Below, piece after piece: positions 17,775-28,357 of a DNA stretch of 64,000 bases. The notes below the pieces were generated by a model that worked only from the letters and a program-made list of their open reading frames with translations, did not search any database and had not been told where the DNA came from. The stretch comes from Sphingomonas naphthae (GTDB lineage Bacteria > Pseudomonadota > Alphaproteobacteria > Sphingomonadales > Sphingomonadaceae), in contig NZ_CP117411.1 in the NCBI RefSeq assembly GCF_028607085.1, positions 1,364,001-1,428,000 of the forward strand. Reading direction: 5' to 3'. The stretch's first letter is position 1. Each line of letters opens with the position of its first letter. The position numbers and the translations under genes are program-made.

Positions 17775-19024
17775 AGCCGTGGCCGTCATCCCGCAGGAAT
17801 TTCCTTTTCCTGCAAGGCCCTCATGGCCCGTTCTTCTTCCGGCTGGGGGAGGCGCTCGCCCAGATCGGCCATGGCATCCACCGCATCAACCTGAACGGTG
17901 GCGACCAGAAGGATTGGCCCGGCCCCGCGACGAACTTCGGCGGCAAGGCCGAGGCCTGGCCGTTGTTCTTCGACAAATATGTCACCGATCACGACATCAC
18001 CGATGTCGTCTTCTTCGGCGATTGCCGCCCGCTGCACACGGCGGCGCACGGTATGGCCCGCCTGCGCCAGCTGCGCATCCACGTGTTCGAGGAAGGCTAT
18101 ATCCGGCCCGACTATGTGACGCTGGAACTGGACGGGGTGAACGGAAACAGCAGCCTGTCGCGCGATCCGCAATGGTATCTCGATCAGGCGGCCGGGCTGC
18201 CGCCGGTGCCGGTTCACCCGCCGGTCGCCTCCAGCTTCGGCCGCCGCGCGCGCGAGGCGATGGCCTATAATACGGCGACCGTGCTGGCGAAGCTCACCTT
18301 CCCGCATTACCGCAACCATCGCCCGCTCTCGTCCTGGGGGGAGGGCATCTTCTGGCTGCGCCGTCTCCAGCGCCGCAAGCGCGAGCGCGAGCGCTCGTCC
18401 GCGATCCTCGCCGCCATCGCCGGCCAGCCCTATTTCTGCTTCCCGCTCCAGCTCGATTCGGATCACCAGATCCGCACCCATTCGCCGTTCGGCAACATGT
18501 CGGTCGCGATCCGCTATGTGATCGAGAGCTTCGCCCGCGCCGCGCCGCGCGATCATCTGCTCGTCATCAAGCAGCATCCGCTGGATGCCGGCATGATCAA
18601 CTGGCGCCGCTTCATCGCCGACGAATCGGCCAAGAACGGCATCGCCGAGCGGGTCCATTTCGTCGAGGACGCCGATATCGCGCCGATGGTGGCGCAGGCG
18701 CGCGGCGTGGTGACGGTCAACAGCACCACCGGCACCCTGGCGCTGCGCGAGAATGTGCCGACGGCGGTGCTGGGCCATGCCGTCTATCACATCCCGCGCA
18801 TCACCCATCAGGGCACGCTCGACGATTTCTGGCGCAACCCGGTCGCGCCCGAGGAAGCGGTGTACGACGCGTTCTGCCGCGTGCTGGTCAACCGCTGCCT
18901 CATTCATGGCGGATTCCTGAGCGATGTGGGTCTCGGCTATCTAGTGCGCGGCGCGGTCGCGCGGCTGACGGCCGACGACAGCGGCGAGACGGTCTCGCTG
19001 GAGGAAAAGCTCAGCCTGCTATGA
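17771..19024 (+). CDS. kpsS: Capsule Kdo transferase KpsS
   Basis: 417 residues from ATG 17771, overlapping the kpsC stop; a longer frame upstream only runs through kpsC. KpsS starts the poly-Kdo linker on the phospholipid acceptor. Motifs: FLFLQGPHGPFFFRLGEAL, INLNGGDQKDWPG, VVFFGDCRPLH, FEEGYIRPDYVTLE, FCFPLQLDSDHQIR, VIKQHPLD and VTVNSTTGTLAL. The length is close to the E. coli protein. Directly followed, 13 bp on, by a glycosyltransferase, so kpsC-kpsS-GT form one transcription unit. Confidence 0.93.
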   Translation: MKPWPSSRRNFLFLQGPHGPFFFRLGEALAQIGHGIHRINLNGGDQKDWPGPATNFGGKAEAWPLFFDKYVTDHDITDVVFFGDCRPLHTAAHGMARLRQLRIHVFEEGYIRPDYVTLELDGVNGNSSLSRDPQWYLDQAAGLPPVPVHPPVASSFGRRAREAMAYNTATVLAKLTFPHYRNHRPLSSWGEGIFWLRRLQRRKRERERSSAILAAIAGQPYFCFPLQLDSDHQIRTHSPFGNMSVAIRYVIESFARAAPRDHLLVIKQHPLDAGMINWRRFIADESAKNGIAERVHFVEDADIAPMVAQARGVVTVNSTTGTLALRENVPTAVLGHAVYHIPRITHQGTLDDFWRNPVAPEEAVYDAFCRVLVNRCLIHGGFLSDVGLGYLVRGAVARLTADDSGETVSLEEKLSLL

Positions 19025-19037
19025 TGGTTGGTGGGTA

Positions 19038-20291
19038 ATGCTGGAGATCCGGCCCCGCGGGTCGATCGATGGAGCGGAAGTCGTTCTCGACATTTCGCGC
19101 CTGTTGTCGCGCGCGCTGCACGCCATGCCCACCGGCGTCGATCGCTGCGAGATGGCCTATGCGACCGACCTGATCGAGCGCATCCCCGATCGGCTGAGCT
19201 TCTCCGCGCTCCATCCGGCCGGCGCCTATGGTCGGCTGTCGTGGCCGGCGGTGCGGCAATTCCTGTCCTCCACCGGCGCGCGCTGGCGCCATGGCGGCAA
19301 GATCGATCCGCTGACCCTGAAGGTTTCGGCGCTGCGCCACTGGACGGCGCTCTGGCCGAAGCCGGTGCCGGCGGCGAGGCGCCCGCGCGTCTATCTTCAG
19401 GCGTCACCGCATCATCTGGAACGCGGCGACAAGGTGCGGGCGATCCTGCGGCGCGAGAATGCCGCCTTCGTCTGCCTCGTCCACGATGTGATCCCAATCG
19501 TCCATCCCGAATATGCGCGCGAGGATGGCGCGATGAAGCATCTCGCCCGCATCCGCAGCGTGGCCGATCATGCCGCCGGCATCGTCAGCAATTCGGCCGC
19601 CACGGAAGAGGCGCTGATCCCTTTCCTCCAGGCGGTCGGCCACCGCCCGGAACTGCGCATCGCCCATCTCGGCGTCGACGTGCCGGACATGATCGACGCG
19701 CGGAAGGGCGGCGACGCGCCGGGCATCGACGGGCCGTATTTCGTGTGCGTCGCCACGATCGAGCCGCGCAAGAATCACCTGCTGCTCCTCAACATCTGGC
19801 GCCGCCTGATCGAACGCCATGGCCATGCCGCGCCCAAGCTGGTGCTGATCGGTCGGCGCGGGTGGGAGAATGAGCAGATCGTCGACATGCTCGATCGCTG
19901 CGCCACGCTGAAGGGACATGTGATCGAATATGGTGGCCTGCCCGATCGCCAGATGCGGTCGTTGATGGCGGGCGCCCGCGCCCTGCTGCTGCCCAGCTTC
20001 GCCGAGGGCTTCGGCATGCCCGTCACCGAGGCGCTGATCGCGCGCGTGCCGGTGATCGCCTCGGATCTGGGGGCGTTGATGGAGGCGGGCGGGGCCGCCG
20101 CCGATTATCTCGATCCGCTCGACGGCTTCGGCTGGATGGACGCCATCCTCGATTATGCCAAACCCGATTCCGCCCGTCGTGCCGCGCAGTTGGAGCGCAT
20201 CCGCGACTGGCGCCCGCCCAGCTGGCGCGCGCACCTCGATACGGTGATGGAACTGGTCGACGCCGTCGCCGAACGCCCGGCGATGGCCTGA
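19038..20291 (+). CDS. GT4 family glycosyltransferase
   Basis: 417 residues. N-terminal half: VVLDISRLLSRALHAMPTGV, with the TGVDR motif resembling the TGIQR motif of the large glycosyltransferases at 2472 and 4627. C-terminal half: ATIEPRKNHLLLLN, GRRGWENEQ and EGFGMPVTEALIARVPVIAS. No membrane segment. Last gene of the kpsC-kpsS unit and probably contributes a capsule sugar; donor unknown. The 3' end faces the dnaJ-side gene across 22 bp. Confidence 0.87.
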   Translation: MLEIRPRGSIDGAEVVLDISRLLSRALHAMPTGVDRCEMAYATDLIERIPDRLSFSALHPAGAYGRLSWPAVRQFLSSTGARWRHGGKIDPLTLKVSALRHWTALWPKPVPAARRPRVYLQASPHHLERGDKVRAILRRENAAFVCLVHDVIPIVHPEYAREDGAMKHLARIRSVADHAAGIVSNSAATEEALIPFLQAVGHRPELRIAHLGVDVPDMIDARKGGDAPGIDGPYFVCVATIEPRKNHLLLLNIWRRLIERHGHAAPKLVLIGRRGWENEQIVDMLDRCATLKGHVIEYGGLPDRQMRSLMAGARALLLPSFAEGFGMPVTEALIARVPVIASDLGALMEAGGAAADYLDPLDGFGWMDAILDYAKPDSARRAAQLERIRDWRPPSWRAHLDTVMELVDAVAERPAMA

Positions 20292-20313
20292 TTTCAACGC
20301 GGTCGGTGGCGAG

Positions 20314-20757
20314 CTACGCCTGCTCGAACGGCAGCGCCGCCGCCAGCCGGCCCTGCCCGGCCCGCCGCGCCACCCAGGCATCGGCCACCACCTCCGCCTG
20401 CTGCTCGATTCCGTAAAGATCGAACGCCTTGCCCGGCCGATAGCGATAGCGGCAGAATGGATGGCGCATCAGCGGCAGCCACCAGCGGCCCGATCGCTGC
20501 GCCTGCCACACATGCGTCATTTCGTGGATGAACAGCCGTTGCAGGGAAAACGGCGCGGCGGCGAAATCGGCGCGCCACAGGCCGGCCGGGCACCAGATCG
20601 CCCCATCCGGCGCCATCACCACATTGCCCGGTTGCAGCGGCCACCAGCGCCCGAGGTGGACCCACACCGCGCCATAATCGATCGCCTTCCCGAACACCTC
20701 GCGCGCCATCGCGATCTCGCCGCCGGTGAGCGGGCGGGAGTGGCGCGCGCGGGCCAT
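20314..20757 (-). CDS. Small HExxH metalloprotease-like protein
   Basis: 147 residues with a zincin-type motif FIHEMTHVWQAQ (residue ~77) and a plausible third ligand in EQQAEVVADAW about 45 residues later, the arrangement of DUF4157-like ("Vgr-related") proteins. The N-terminal half has GAIWCPAGLWRADF. No signal peptide. It lies 22 bp downstream of dnaJ on the same strand, so it may be cotranscribed with the chaperones. The zinc site is seen in sequence; protease activity and any stress role are inference. Confidence 0.72.
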   Translation of the reverse strand: MARARHSRPLTGGEIAMAREVFGKAIDYGAVWVHLGRWWPLQPGNVVMAPDGAIWCPAGLWRADFAAAPFSLQRLFIHEMTHVWQAQRSGRWWLPLMRHPFCRYRYRPGKAFDLYGIEQQAEVVADAWVARRAGQGRLAAALPFEQA

Positions 20758-20779
20758 CAGGGGTGGGCGCCGGGGCGGA

Positions 20780-21913
20780 TCACTCCGCCCCGAACATGCC
20801 CTTCAGCTTGCCGAAGAAGCCCTGGCTCGCGGGGCATTCGTCGCCCGTCTCGGTCGCGCGAAACTCTTCCAGCAATTCCTTCTGGCGGGCGGACAGCTTG
20901 GTCGGCGTCTCCACCTCGATCTGCACGATCATGTCGCCGGTGCCGCGCCCGTTCAGCACGGGCATGCCCGCGCCGCGCTGGCGCAATTGCTTGCCCGACT
21001 GGATGCCCGCCGGGATGCGGATGCTGTGCACCTGCTGGTCGAGGCCGGGCACTTCGATCGCGCCGCCCAGCGCCGCCGTGGTGAAGCTGATCGGCACCTT
21101 GGCGAACAGGGTCGTGCCCTCGCGCTCGAACACGCTGTGCCGCTTCACATGGATGAAGATGTAGAGGTCGCCCGCCGGCGCACCCCGCGCCCCGGCCTCG
21201 CCCTCGCCGGTCAGGCGGATGCGCGTGCCCTCGTCGACGCCGACGGGAATCCGCACGTCGAGCGTCTTTTGTGCCTCGACCCGGCCCTCGCCACGACAGG
21301 CGGGGCAGGGGTCGGCGATCACCTGACCGCGCCCGTGGCACGACGGGCACATCCGCTCGACCACGAAGAAGCCCTGCTGCGCGCGGACCTTGCCATGGCC
21401 GGCGCAGGTCGTGCAGGTCTTGGCGCCCTTGCCGCCGGCCTTCGCGCCGGAGCCGTGGCAGGTGTCGCAAGCCTGCGCGACATCGACCCGCACGCTCTCC
21501 TGCTTGCCGTGGAAGGCATCTTCCAGCGAGATTTCGAGATCGTAGCGCAGGTCCGCGCCGCGCTGGGCGCCCCCCTGCTGGCGGCCGCGACCGCCGCCCA
21601 TGAACTCGCCGAACACGCTTTCGAAGATGTCGGAAAAGCCCTCGAAGCCCTGTCCGCCGCCGCCGAAGCCGCCGCCCGGCCCGCCCTGCTGGAAGGCGGC
21701 CTTGCCATAGCGATCATAGGCCGCGCGCTTCTGCGGGTCCTTCAGGCACTCATAGGCCTCGTTGATCGCCTTGAACTTCGCTTCGCTATCGGCGCAACCG
21801 GGGTTCTTGTCCGGGTGGCATTGCATCGCAATTCGCCGGAACGACGATTTGATCGTCTTGTCGTCGGCGGTGCGCTCGATCTCGAGCAGCTCGTAATAAT
21901 CGGTGTCAGCCAT
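20780..21913 (-). CDS. dnaJ: Chaperone DnaJ
   Basis: Hsp40 cochaperone that stimulates DnaK ATPase. 377 residues from ATG 21913 (preceded by an in-frame TTG). J domain 1-70 with the HPD motif in QCHPDKNPG, then a Gly/Phe-rich linker ([17 protein letters not shown]), four zinc-binding CxxCxGxG repeats ([32 protein letters not shown]), then the C-terminal substrate domains. Downstream of dnaK on the same strand, separated by a ~140-bp palindrome-rich spacer. Confidence 0.97.
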   Translation of the reverse strand: MADTDYYELLEIERTADDKTIKSSFRRIAMQCHPDKNPGCADSEAKFKAINEAYECLKDPQKRAAYDRYGKAAFQQGGPGGGFGGGGQGFEGFSDIFESVFGEFMGGGRGRQQGGAQRGADLRYDLEISLEDAFHGKQESVRVDVAQACDTCHGSGAKAGGKGAKTCTTCAGHGKVRAQQGFFVVERMCPSCHGRGQVIADPCPACRGEGRVEAQKTLDVRIPVGVDEGTRIRLTGEGEAGARGAPAGDLYIFIHVKRHSVFEREGTTLFAKVPISFTTAALGGAIEVPGLDQQVHSIRIPAGIQSGKQLRQRGAGMPVLNGRGTGDMIVQIEVETPTKLSARQKELLEEFRATETGDECPASQGFFGKLKGMFGAE

Positions 21914-21934
21914 CAAGCCCCCCGGCCTGTATCT

Positions 21935-22044
21935 CCCTCTCCCGCATTGCGGGAGAGGGTCGGGGAGAGGGCCTGTCCGTCAATCAGCACGTCGCTCAAG
22001 AAGAAGACCCTCTCCCAACCCTCTCCCGCGAAAGCGGGAGAGGG
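21935..22044. repeat. Palindromic repeats between dnaK and dnaJ (family D)
   Basis: Two hairpins, 21935-21959 and 22019-22044, both of the form CCCTCTCCCGC-N-GCGGGAGAGGG, flank a ~60-base core whose edges (GGGGAGAGGG and CCCTCTCCC) also pair, so the whole unit can fold into a larger structure. REP/BIME-like. Lying inside a probable operon, it could attenuate or stabilise the dnaK-dnaJ message. Confidence 0.85.
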
Positions 22045-22055
22045 CTTCGTTGCAC

Positions 22056-23954
<1,899 letters not shown>

Positions 23955-24044
23955 AATCTCTCTTCCAGTCCCTCGTTAGGTGCCGCCGGCCGCCCCCCAG
24001 ATAACGAGGCGAGACGGCCGTCATGCGGCGAATTGACCGGCGCG

Positions 24045-24072
24045 ATATAGGGTGTGGTTCCTGCCCCGCAAG
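24045..24072 (-). promoter_or_regulatory. Candidate sigma-32 (RpoH) promoter of dnaK
   Basis: On the minus strand CTTG (24072-24069) is followed after 17 bases by CCTATAT (24051-24045), matching the alphaproteobacterial heat-shock consensus CTTG-N17/18-CYTATNT. It points at dnaK, with a predicted leader of about 80 bases. The match is direct; use by RpoH is inference. Confidence 0.6.
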
Positions 24073-24102
24073 AACCCGTGACGAATCCCCGGAAAGCCGA
24101 TT

Positions 24103-24570
24103 ATGAGCGGCCATATGAAGAGCTTCGCCACCGCCGCCCTGATCGCCCTCGCCACCTTGTCCGCCTGCCACGGCAAGGCGCCCGACAATCGCGGCGTCAC
24201 CCGCGCCTGGGCACGCCTGCCGGTGGTGCCGGGCCGGCCGGGCGCGGTCTATTTCACCCTCGTCGGCACCGGAAAGGCCGATCGCCTCGTCGGCATCGAC
24301 AGCGCCGTCGTCGGGCGGATCGAGCTGCACGAAAGCGGCATGCACGGCCGCATGATGACGATGCGCCCGCTGGCCGGCGCCGACGTGCCGGCGGTGGGCA
24401 AGGTCGTGTTCGGCCCCAGCGGTAACCACGGCATGCTGTTCGATATCGACAAGGCGATTACCCCCGGCACCGCCATCCCCATGCGCTTCGTCTTCGCCAG
24501 CGGCCGCGCGGTGGAGGTGGAGACCAAGACGGTGGAGCAGGGCGGCGAGGCGCCGTTTCCGGCGGAGTGA
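24103..24570 (+). CDS. Copper chaperone PCu(A)C family lipoprotein
   Basis: 155 residues from ATG 24103 (ATG 24115 also possible). Signal peptide with lipobox-like TLSAC, so a periplasmic, perhaps lipidated, protein. Conserved copper ligands of the DUF461/PCu(A)C fold: ELHESGMHGRMMTMRPL, later NHGMLFDI, giving the H-x(n)-M and HxM pattern. Members deliver Cu(I) to cytochrome oxidase CuA. No oxidase assembly gene is adjacent here, so the target is unknown. Divergent from dnaK. Confidence 0.85.
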   Translation: MSGHMKSFATAALIALATLSACHGKAPDNRGVTRAWARLPVVPGRPGAVYFTLVGTGKADRLVGIDSAVVGRIELHESGMHGRMMTMRPLAGADVPAVGKVVFGPSGNHGMLFDIDKAITPGTAIPMRFVFASGRAVEVETKTVEQGGEAPFPAE

Positions 24571-24584
24571 TGATAAAACCGGAC

Positions 24585-24672
24585 CGTCACCCCAGCGAAA
24601 GCTGGGGTCTTGCGGGGCTTGGGACGATGTCTATGGCAGCCGCCTGAGACCCCGGCCTTCGCCGGGGTGACG
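24585..24672. repeat. Palindromic REP-like repeat (family C)
   Basis: Arms 24585-24610 and 24647-24672 are inverted copies of each other (left starts CGTCACCCCAGC, right ends GCCGGGGTGACG), and each arm is itself a small hairpin. Located after the copper-chaperone gene in a convergent intergenic region, where it may also act in transcription termination. Confidence 0.8.
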
Positions 24673-24685
24673 ATCCCACCCCACA

Positions 24686-24768
24686 CCGTTCGTCCTGAGC
24701 GTAGTCGAACGAAGTGCCCCGAACGCTGCGCTTGCCTCCTGTGCTTCGACTACGCTCAGCACGAACGG
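24686..24768. repeat. Palindromic dispersed repeat, family A copy 1
   Basis: Inverted arms 24686-24709 and 24745-24768; the left begins CCGTTCGTCCTGAGCGTAGT. Same family as 32530-32613, 56459-56540, 61003-61088 and the single arm at 52173. Intergenic, between convergent genes. Confidence 0.88.
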
Positions 24769-24782
24769 GTGAAATCAGTCGC

Positions 24783-25160
24783 TCAGCCCGCCGGCCGATC
24801 CGGCTCCGCCCGCAGCAACGGCGCCAGCATTGCCAGCCCCGGCCCGGCCGCCGCCGCGATCTCGGCCTCCATCGCGCGATAGCCCGCCAGTACCGCGCGC
24901 CCGCAGTCCGTCAGCCGCGCGCCGCCGCCCTTGCCGCCGCCCGCGCTCGTCTCGACCAGCCGCTCGACCCAGCAGCGGTTCATGCTGTCCACCAGCAGCC
25001 ACGTCTTGCGATAGCTCATCCCCAGCGCGCGGCCCGCGCCGGAGATCGATCCCTCCGCCACGATCGCCTCCAGCAGATCGGCCTTGCCCGGCCCGATCGC
25101 CGGCTCGTCGCCGCAGAACACCTGCGCCTTGAGCTTCAGGGGGCCGTGGCGGGGCACCAC
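24783..25160 (-). CDS. ModE-type winged-helix regulator (DNA-binding domain only)
   Basis: About 125 residues from GTG 25160 or 25157, a few bases after the stop of the M28 peptidase gene, so probably coupled to it. The LysR/ModE-like winged helix reads LLEAIVAEGSISGAGRALGM SYRKTW in two adjoining segments, followed by GGGKGGGARLTDCGRAVLAGY, the typical ModE N-domain wing. The molybdate-binding TOBE domains of full ModE are absent. It may sense nothing directly or be a stand-alone repressor. Targets unknown. Confidence 0.82.
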   Translation of the reverse strand: MVPRHGPLKLKAQVFCGDEPAIGPGKADLLEAIVAEGSISGAGRALGMSYRKTWLLVDSMNRCWVERLVETSAGGGKGGGARLTDCGRAVLAGYRAMEAEIAAAAGPGLAMLAPLLRAEPDRPAG

Positions 25161-25165
25161 CGGCG

Positions 25166-26551
25166 TTACTGCGGCTTCGCGGCGGCGCCGGGCGCCAGCG
25201 GCGTCTCGGTATTGGCGACCACGCCCAGCATCGCCGTCCACGCCGCCACCGCCTGTTGCATCTGCGGCTTCTCGATCTTGTCGAACGTGTCGTCGGCGGT
25301 GTGGTGCAGGTCGAAATAGCGCGTGCCGTCCTGCCCGAGATCGACGATCGCGGTCCCCTGCGCATTGGCGGTCGGCTCCACATCGGTGCCGCCATGCGCC
25401 GCGCCGCGACCGGGTGTCACGCCCAGCGGCGCGAGCAATTCCATCAGCTGATCGCTCGTCGCCTTGGCGGCCGGCGCCAGCGTCGCCTGCATCCGCCACA
25501 CCCGGTCGCCGCCGAAATCGGCCTCGGCGACCAGTTCGTGCTTCTCGTTCGCGTGCGCCTTGGCATAGGCCTCCCCGCCGAAGCCGCCCACTTCCTCCGC
25601 CCCGAACCACACCAGCCGGATCGTCCTGAGCGGCTTGGCACCCGTCGCCAGAAAGCGCCGCGCCGCCGCCGTGGTGATGGCGAGGCCGGCGGCATCGTCG
25701 ATCGCGCCCGTGCCGAGATCCCAGCTGTCGAGATGCCCGCCGATCAGGATGATCGGTGCCCTGGGGTCGCGCCCCGGCACTTCGGCGATCACGTTGCCCG
25801 ACTGGTGGATGCCGGTATCGCGGGGCGTGAGCGTCAGATGGATCGTCACCTTCTGCCCGCGCGACAGGATGCGCGACAGCTGCTCGGCATCGGGCACCGA
25901 AAGGGCGGCGGCCGGGATCGGCTTCACCCCGTCGGTCCAGTTCTGCACGCCGGTGTGCGGCACGCGATGATGATCGGTGCCGATCGACTTGATGAGGATC
26001 GCCGCCGCGCCCTTGGCCGACGCCACCGACGGCCCGTTGCGGCGGACCGCGCCGAAATAGCCGTAGCCCGATCCGTCCTGATTGGCCTTCATGTCGTGCG
26101 TGACGAACACGATCTTGTTGGCGACCTGGGCGGCGGGGGCCGCGCGCAGCTCGTCGAGGCTGGCGAAGCCGATCACCTCGGCGTCGATCCCGGCGGCCGG
26201 CGTCGCGCCGCTGTTGCCGAGCGCGGTCAGCACCAATTTCTGCGCGAAGGGCGCCGTCACCTCGGCGGTCTCGGCGCCCCGCACCCACACCGGCATGTCG
26301 AACGTCTCGGTGCGCACGTTGGCGAAGCCGAGCGACTTCAGCGTCCTGGCCGCCCACACCCGCGCCCGCGCCTCCGCCTCGGTGCCGGCAAGGCGCTGGC
26401 CCACCTCGGTCGTCAGCCCCTCGGTGATGTCATAGGCGATATCGTCCTTCAGCGCCGCGTCGCGCATCGTGGCGACCTTGTCGGGCTGGACGGCAGCTGT
26501 CGCGGTGGTGGCGAGGAGCAGGGCGGACAGGGCGGGGAGGATCGTGCGCAT
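25166..26551 (-). CDS. Secreted M28 family metallopeptidase
   Basis: 461 residues from ATG 26551, chosen because the signal peptide MRTILPALSALLLATTATA begins there; longer in-frame starts add an unrelated stretch. Zn aminopeptidase/carboxypeptidase Q-like: a PA-type insert in the middle (IVFVTHDMKANQ), then metal ligands in GGHLDSWDLGTGAIDDAAG and the catalytic pair in WFGAEEVGGFGG. Periplasmic peptide degradation is the likely role. Followed within a few bases by the ModE-type regulator gene. Confidence 0.9.
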   Translation of the reverse strand: MRTILPALSALLLATTATAAVQPDKVATMRDAALKDDIAYDITEGLTTEVGQRLAGTEAEARARVWAARTLKSLGFANVRTETFDMPVWVRGAETAEVTAPFAQKLVLTALGNSGATPAAGIDAEVIGFASLDELRAAPAAQVANKIVFVTHDMKANQDGSGYGYFGAVRRNGPSVASAKGAAAILIKSIGTDHHRVPHTGVQNWTDGVKPIPAAALSVPDAEQLSRILSRGQKVTIHLTLTPRDTGIHQSGNVIAEVPGRDPRAPIILIGGHLDSWDLGTGAIDDAAGLAITTAAARRFLATGAKPLRTIRLVWFGAEEVGGFGGEAYAKAHANEKHELVAEADFGGDRVWRMQATLAPAAKATSDQLMELLAPLGVTPGRGAAHGGTDVEPTANAQGTAIVDLGQDGTRYFDLHHTADDTFDKIEKPQMQQAVAAWTAMLGVVANTETPLAPGAAAKPQ

Positions 26552-26677
26552 GGCGCAGGCGTAGGCCGCGCGCGCCATGTTTGCCAAGAGGGGGCGTGCG
26601 GTTTGCCAAGCGGGGCTCGGCTGCGCTAGGGCAGCGCGCAAATCCCGACCACCGCCCTAACCGGAGTCCATGCACCC

Positions 26678-28357
26678 ATGGCCGCCCAGTACGCCTTCGT
26701 GATGAAGGACATGACCAAGACCTTCCCCGGCGCCCCCAAGCCGGTGCTCCACAACATCAACCTGCAATTCTACCAGGGCGCCAAGATCGGCATCGTCGGC
26801 CCGAACGGCGCCGGCAAGTCGACCTTGATGAAGATCATGGCCGGCGTGGACAAGGATTTCACCGGCGAGGCCTGGCCCGGCGAATATATCACCGTCGGCT
26901 ATCTGGAGCAGGAGCCCCAGCTCGATCCGACCAAGACGGTGCTGGAAAACGTCAAGGAAGGCGCGCGCGGCGTCGCCGATCTGGTCGATCGCTTCAACGC
27001 GATCTCGGCCGAGATGGGCGATCCCAAGGACGACACCGATTTCGACGCGCTCATGGAGGAGATGGGCGAGCTTCAGGGCAAGATCGACGCGGTCGACGGC
27101 TGGACGCTCGACAACCAGCTCGAAGTGGCGATGGAGGCCCTGCGCTGCCCGCCCGGCGACTGGCCGGTCGCCAACCTGTCGGGCGGTGAGAAGCGCCGCA
27201 TCGCGCTCACCCGCCTGCTGATCCAGAAGCCGTCGATCCTGCTGCTCGACGAGCCGACCAACCATCTCGACGCCGAAAGCGTGAAGTGGCTGGAGAGCCA
27301 CCTCAAGGAATATGCCGGCGCGGTGCTGATGATCACCCACGACCGCTACTTCCTCGACAATGTCGTCGGCTGGATTCTCGAAATCGATCGGGGGAAGTAT
27401 TTCCCCTACGAGGGCAATTACTCGACCTATCTCGAAAAGAAGGCCAAGCGGCTCGAGCAGGAAGAGCGCGAGGAGAGCGGCCGCCAGACCGCGATCCGCA
27501 ACGAACTGGAATGGATTCGGCAGGGCGCCAAGGCCCGCCAGACCAAGTCCAAGGCGCGTATCGCCAAGTTCGACCAGCTGGTCGAACAGCAGAACAACCG
27601 CACCCCCGGCAAGGCCCAGATCGTCATCCAGGTGCCCGAGCGCCTCGGCGGCAAGGTGATCGAGGTCGAGAATGTCTCCAAGGCCTATGGCGACAAACTG
27701 CTGTTCGACAATCTCTCGTTCACCCTGCCGGCCGGCGGCATCGTCGGCGTGATCGGCCCGAACGGCGCCGGCAAGTCGACCCTGTTCAAGCTCATCACCG
27801 GCCAGGAAACGCCGGACGAGGGCAAGATCGACATGGGCTCGACGGTGCGCCTTGGTTACGTCGATCAGAGCCGCGACCATCTCGACGACAAGAAGAACGT
27901 CTGGGAGGAAATCTCCGACGGGCTCGATTACATGAAGGTCAACGGCCACGACCAGTCGACCCGCGCCTATGTCGGCGCGTTCAACTTCAAGGGCGCCGAC
28001 CAGCAGAAGAATGTCGGCAAGCTCTCGGGCGGCGAACGCAACCGGGTGAACATCGCCAAGATGCTGAAGAAGGGCGGCAACGTCCTCCTGCTCGACGAGC
28101 CGACCAACGATCTCGATGTCGAGACGCTGGGCGCGCTGGAGGAAGCGATCGAGAATTTCGCAGGGTGCGCCGTGGTCATCAGCCACGACCGCTTCTTCCT
28201 CGATCGCCTCGCCACGCACATCCTCGCGTTCGAAGGCAACAGCCACGTCGAATGGTTCGAAGGCAATTTCGAAGCCTATGAGGAAGACAAGCGCCGCCGC
28301 CTCGGCGACGCCGCCGACCGCCCGACCGCGCTGGCCTACAAGAAGCTGACGCGGTGA
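26678..28357 (+). CDS. ettA: Energy-dependent translational throttle protein EttA
   Basis: ABC-F ATPase that binds the ribosomal E site and gates the first elongation step according to ATP/ADP ratio. 559 residues, as usual for the family. Two ABC domains: Walker A GPNGAGKSTLMKI and GPNGAGKSTLFKL, signatures NLSGGEKRRIALTRLL and KLSGGERNRVNIAKML, Walker B LLLDEPTNHLDA and LLLDEPTNDLDV. The EttA arm and P-site tRNA-interaction linker lie between them. The stop overlaps the next start (GTGA). Confidence 0.95.
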   Translation: MAAQYAFVMKDMTKTFPGAPKPVLHNINLQFYQGAKIGIVGPNGAGKSTLMKIMAGVDKDFTGEAWPGEYITVGYLEQEPQLDPTKTVLENVKEGARGVADLVDRFNAISAEMGDPKDDTDFDALMEEMGELQGKIDAVDGWTLDNQLEVAMEALRCPPGDWPVANLSGGEKRRIALTRLLIQKPSILLLDEPTNHLDAESVKWLESHLKEYAGAVLMITHDRYFLDNVVGWILEIDRGKYFPYEGNYSTYLEKKAKRLEQEEREESGRQTAIRNELEWIRQGAKARQTKSKARIAKFDQLVEQQNNRTPGKAQIVIQVPERLGGKVIEVENVSKAYGDKLLFDNLSFTLPAGGIVGVIGPNGAGKSTLFKLITGQETPDEGKIDMGSTVRLGYVDQSRDHLDDKKNVWEEISDGLDYMKVNGHDQSTRAYVGAFNFKGADQQKNVGKLSGGERNRVNIAKMLKKGGNVLLLDEPTNDLDVETLGALEEAIENFAGCAVVISHDRFFLDRLATHILAFEGNSHVEWFEGNFEAYEEDKRRRLGDAADRPTALAYKKLTR

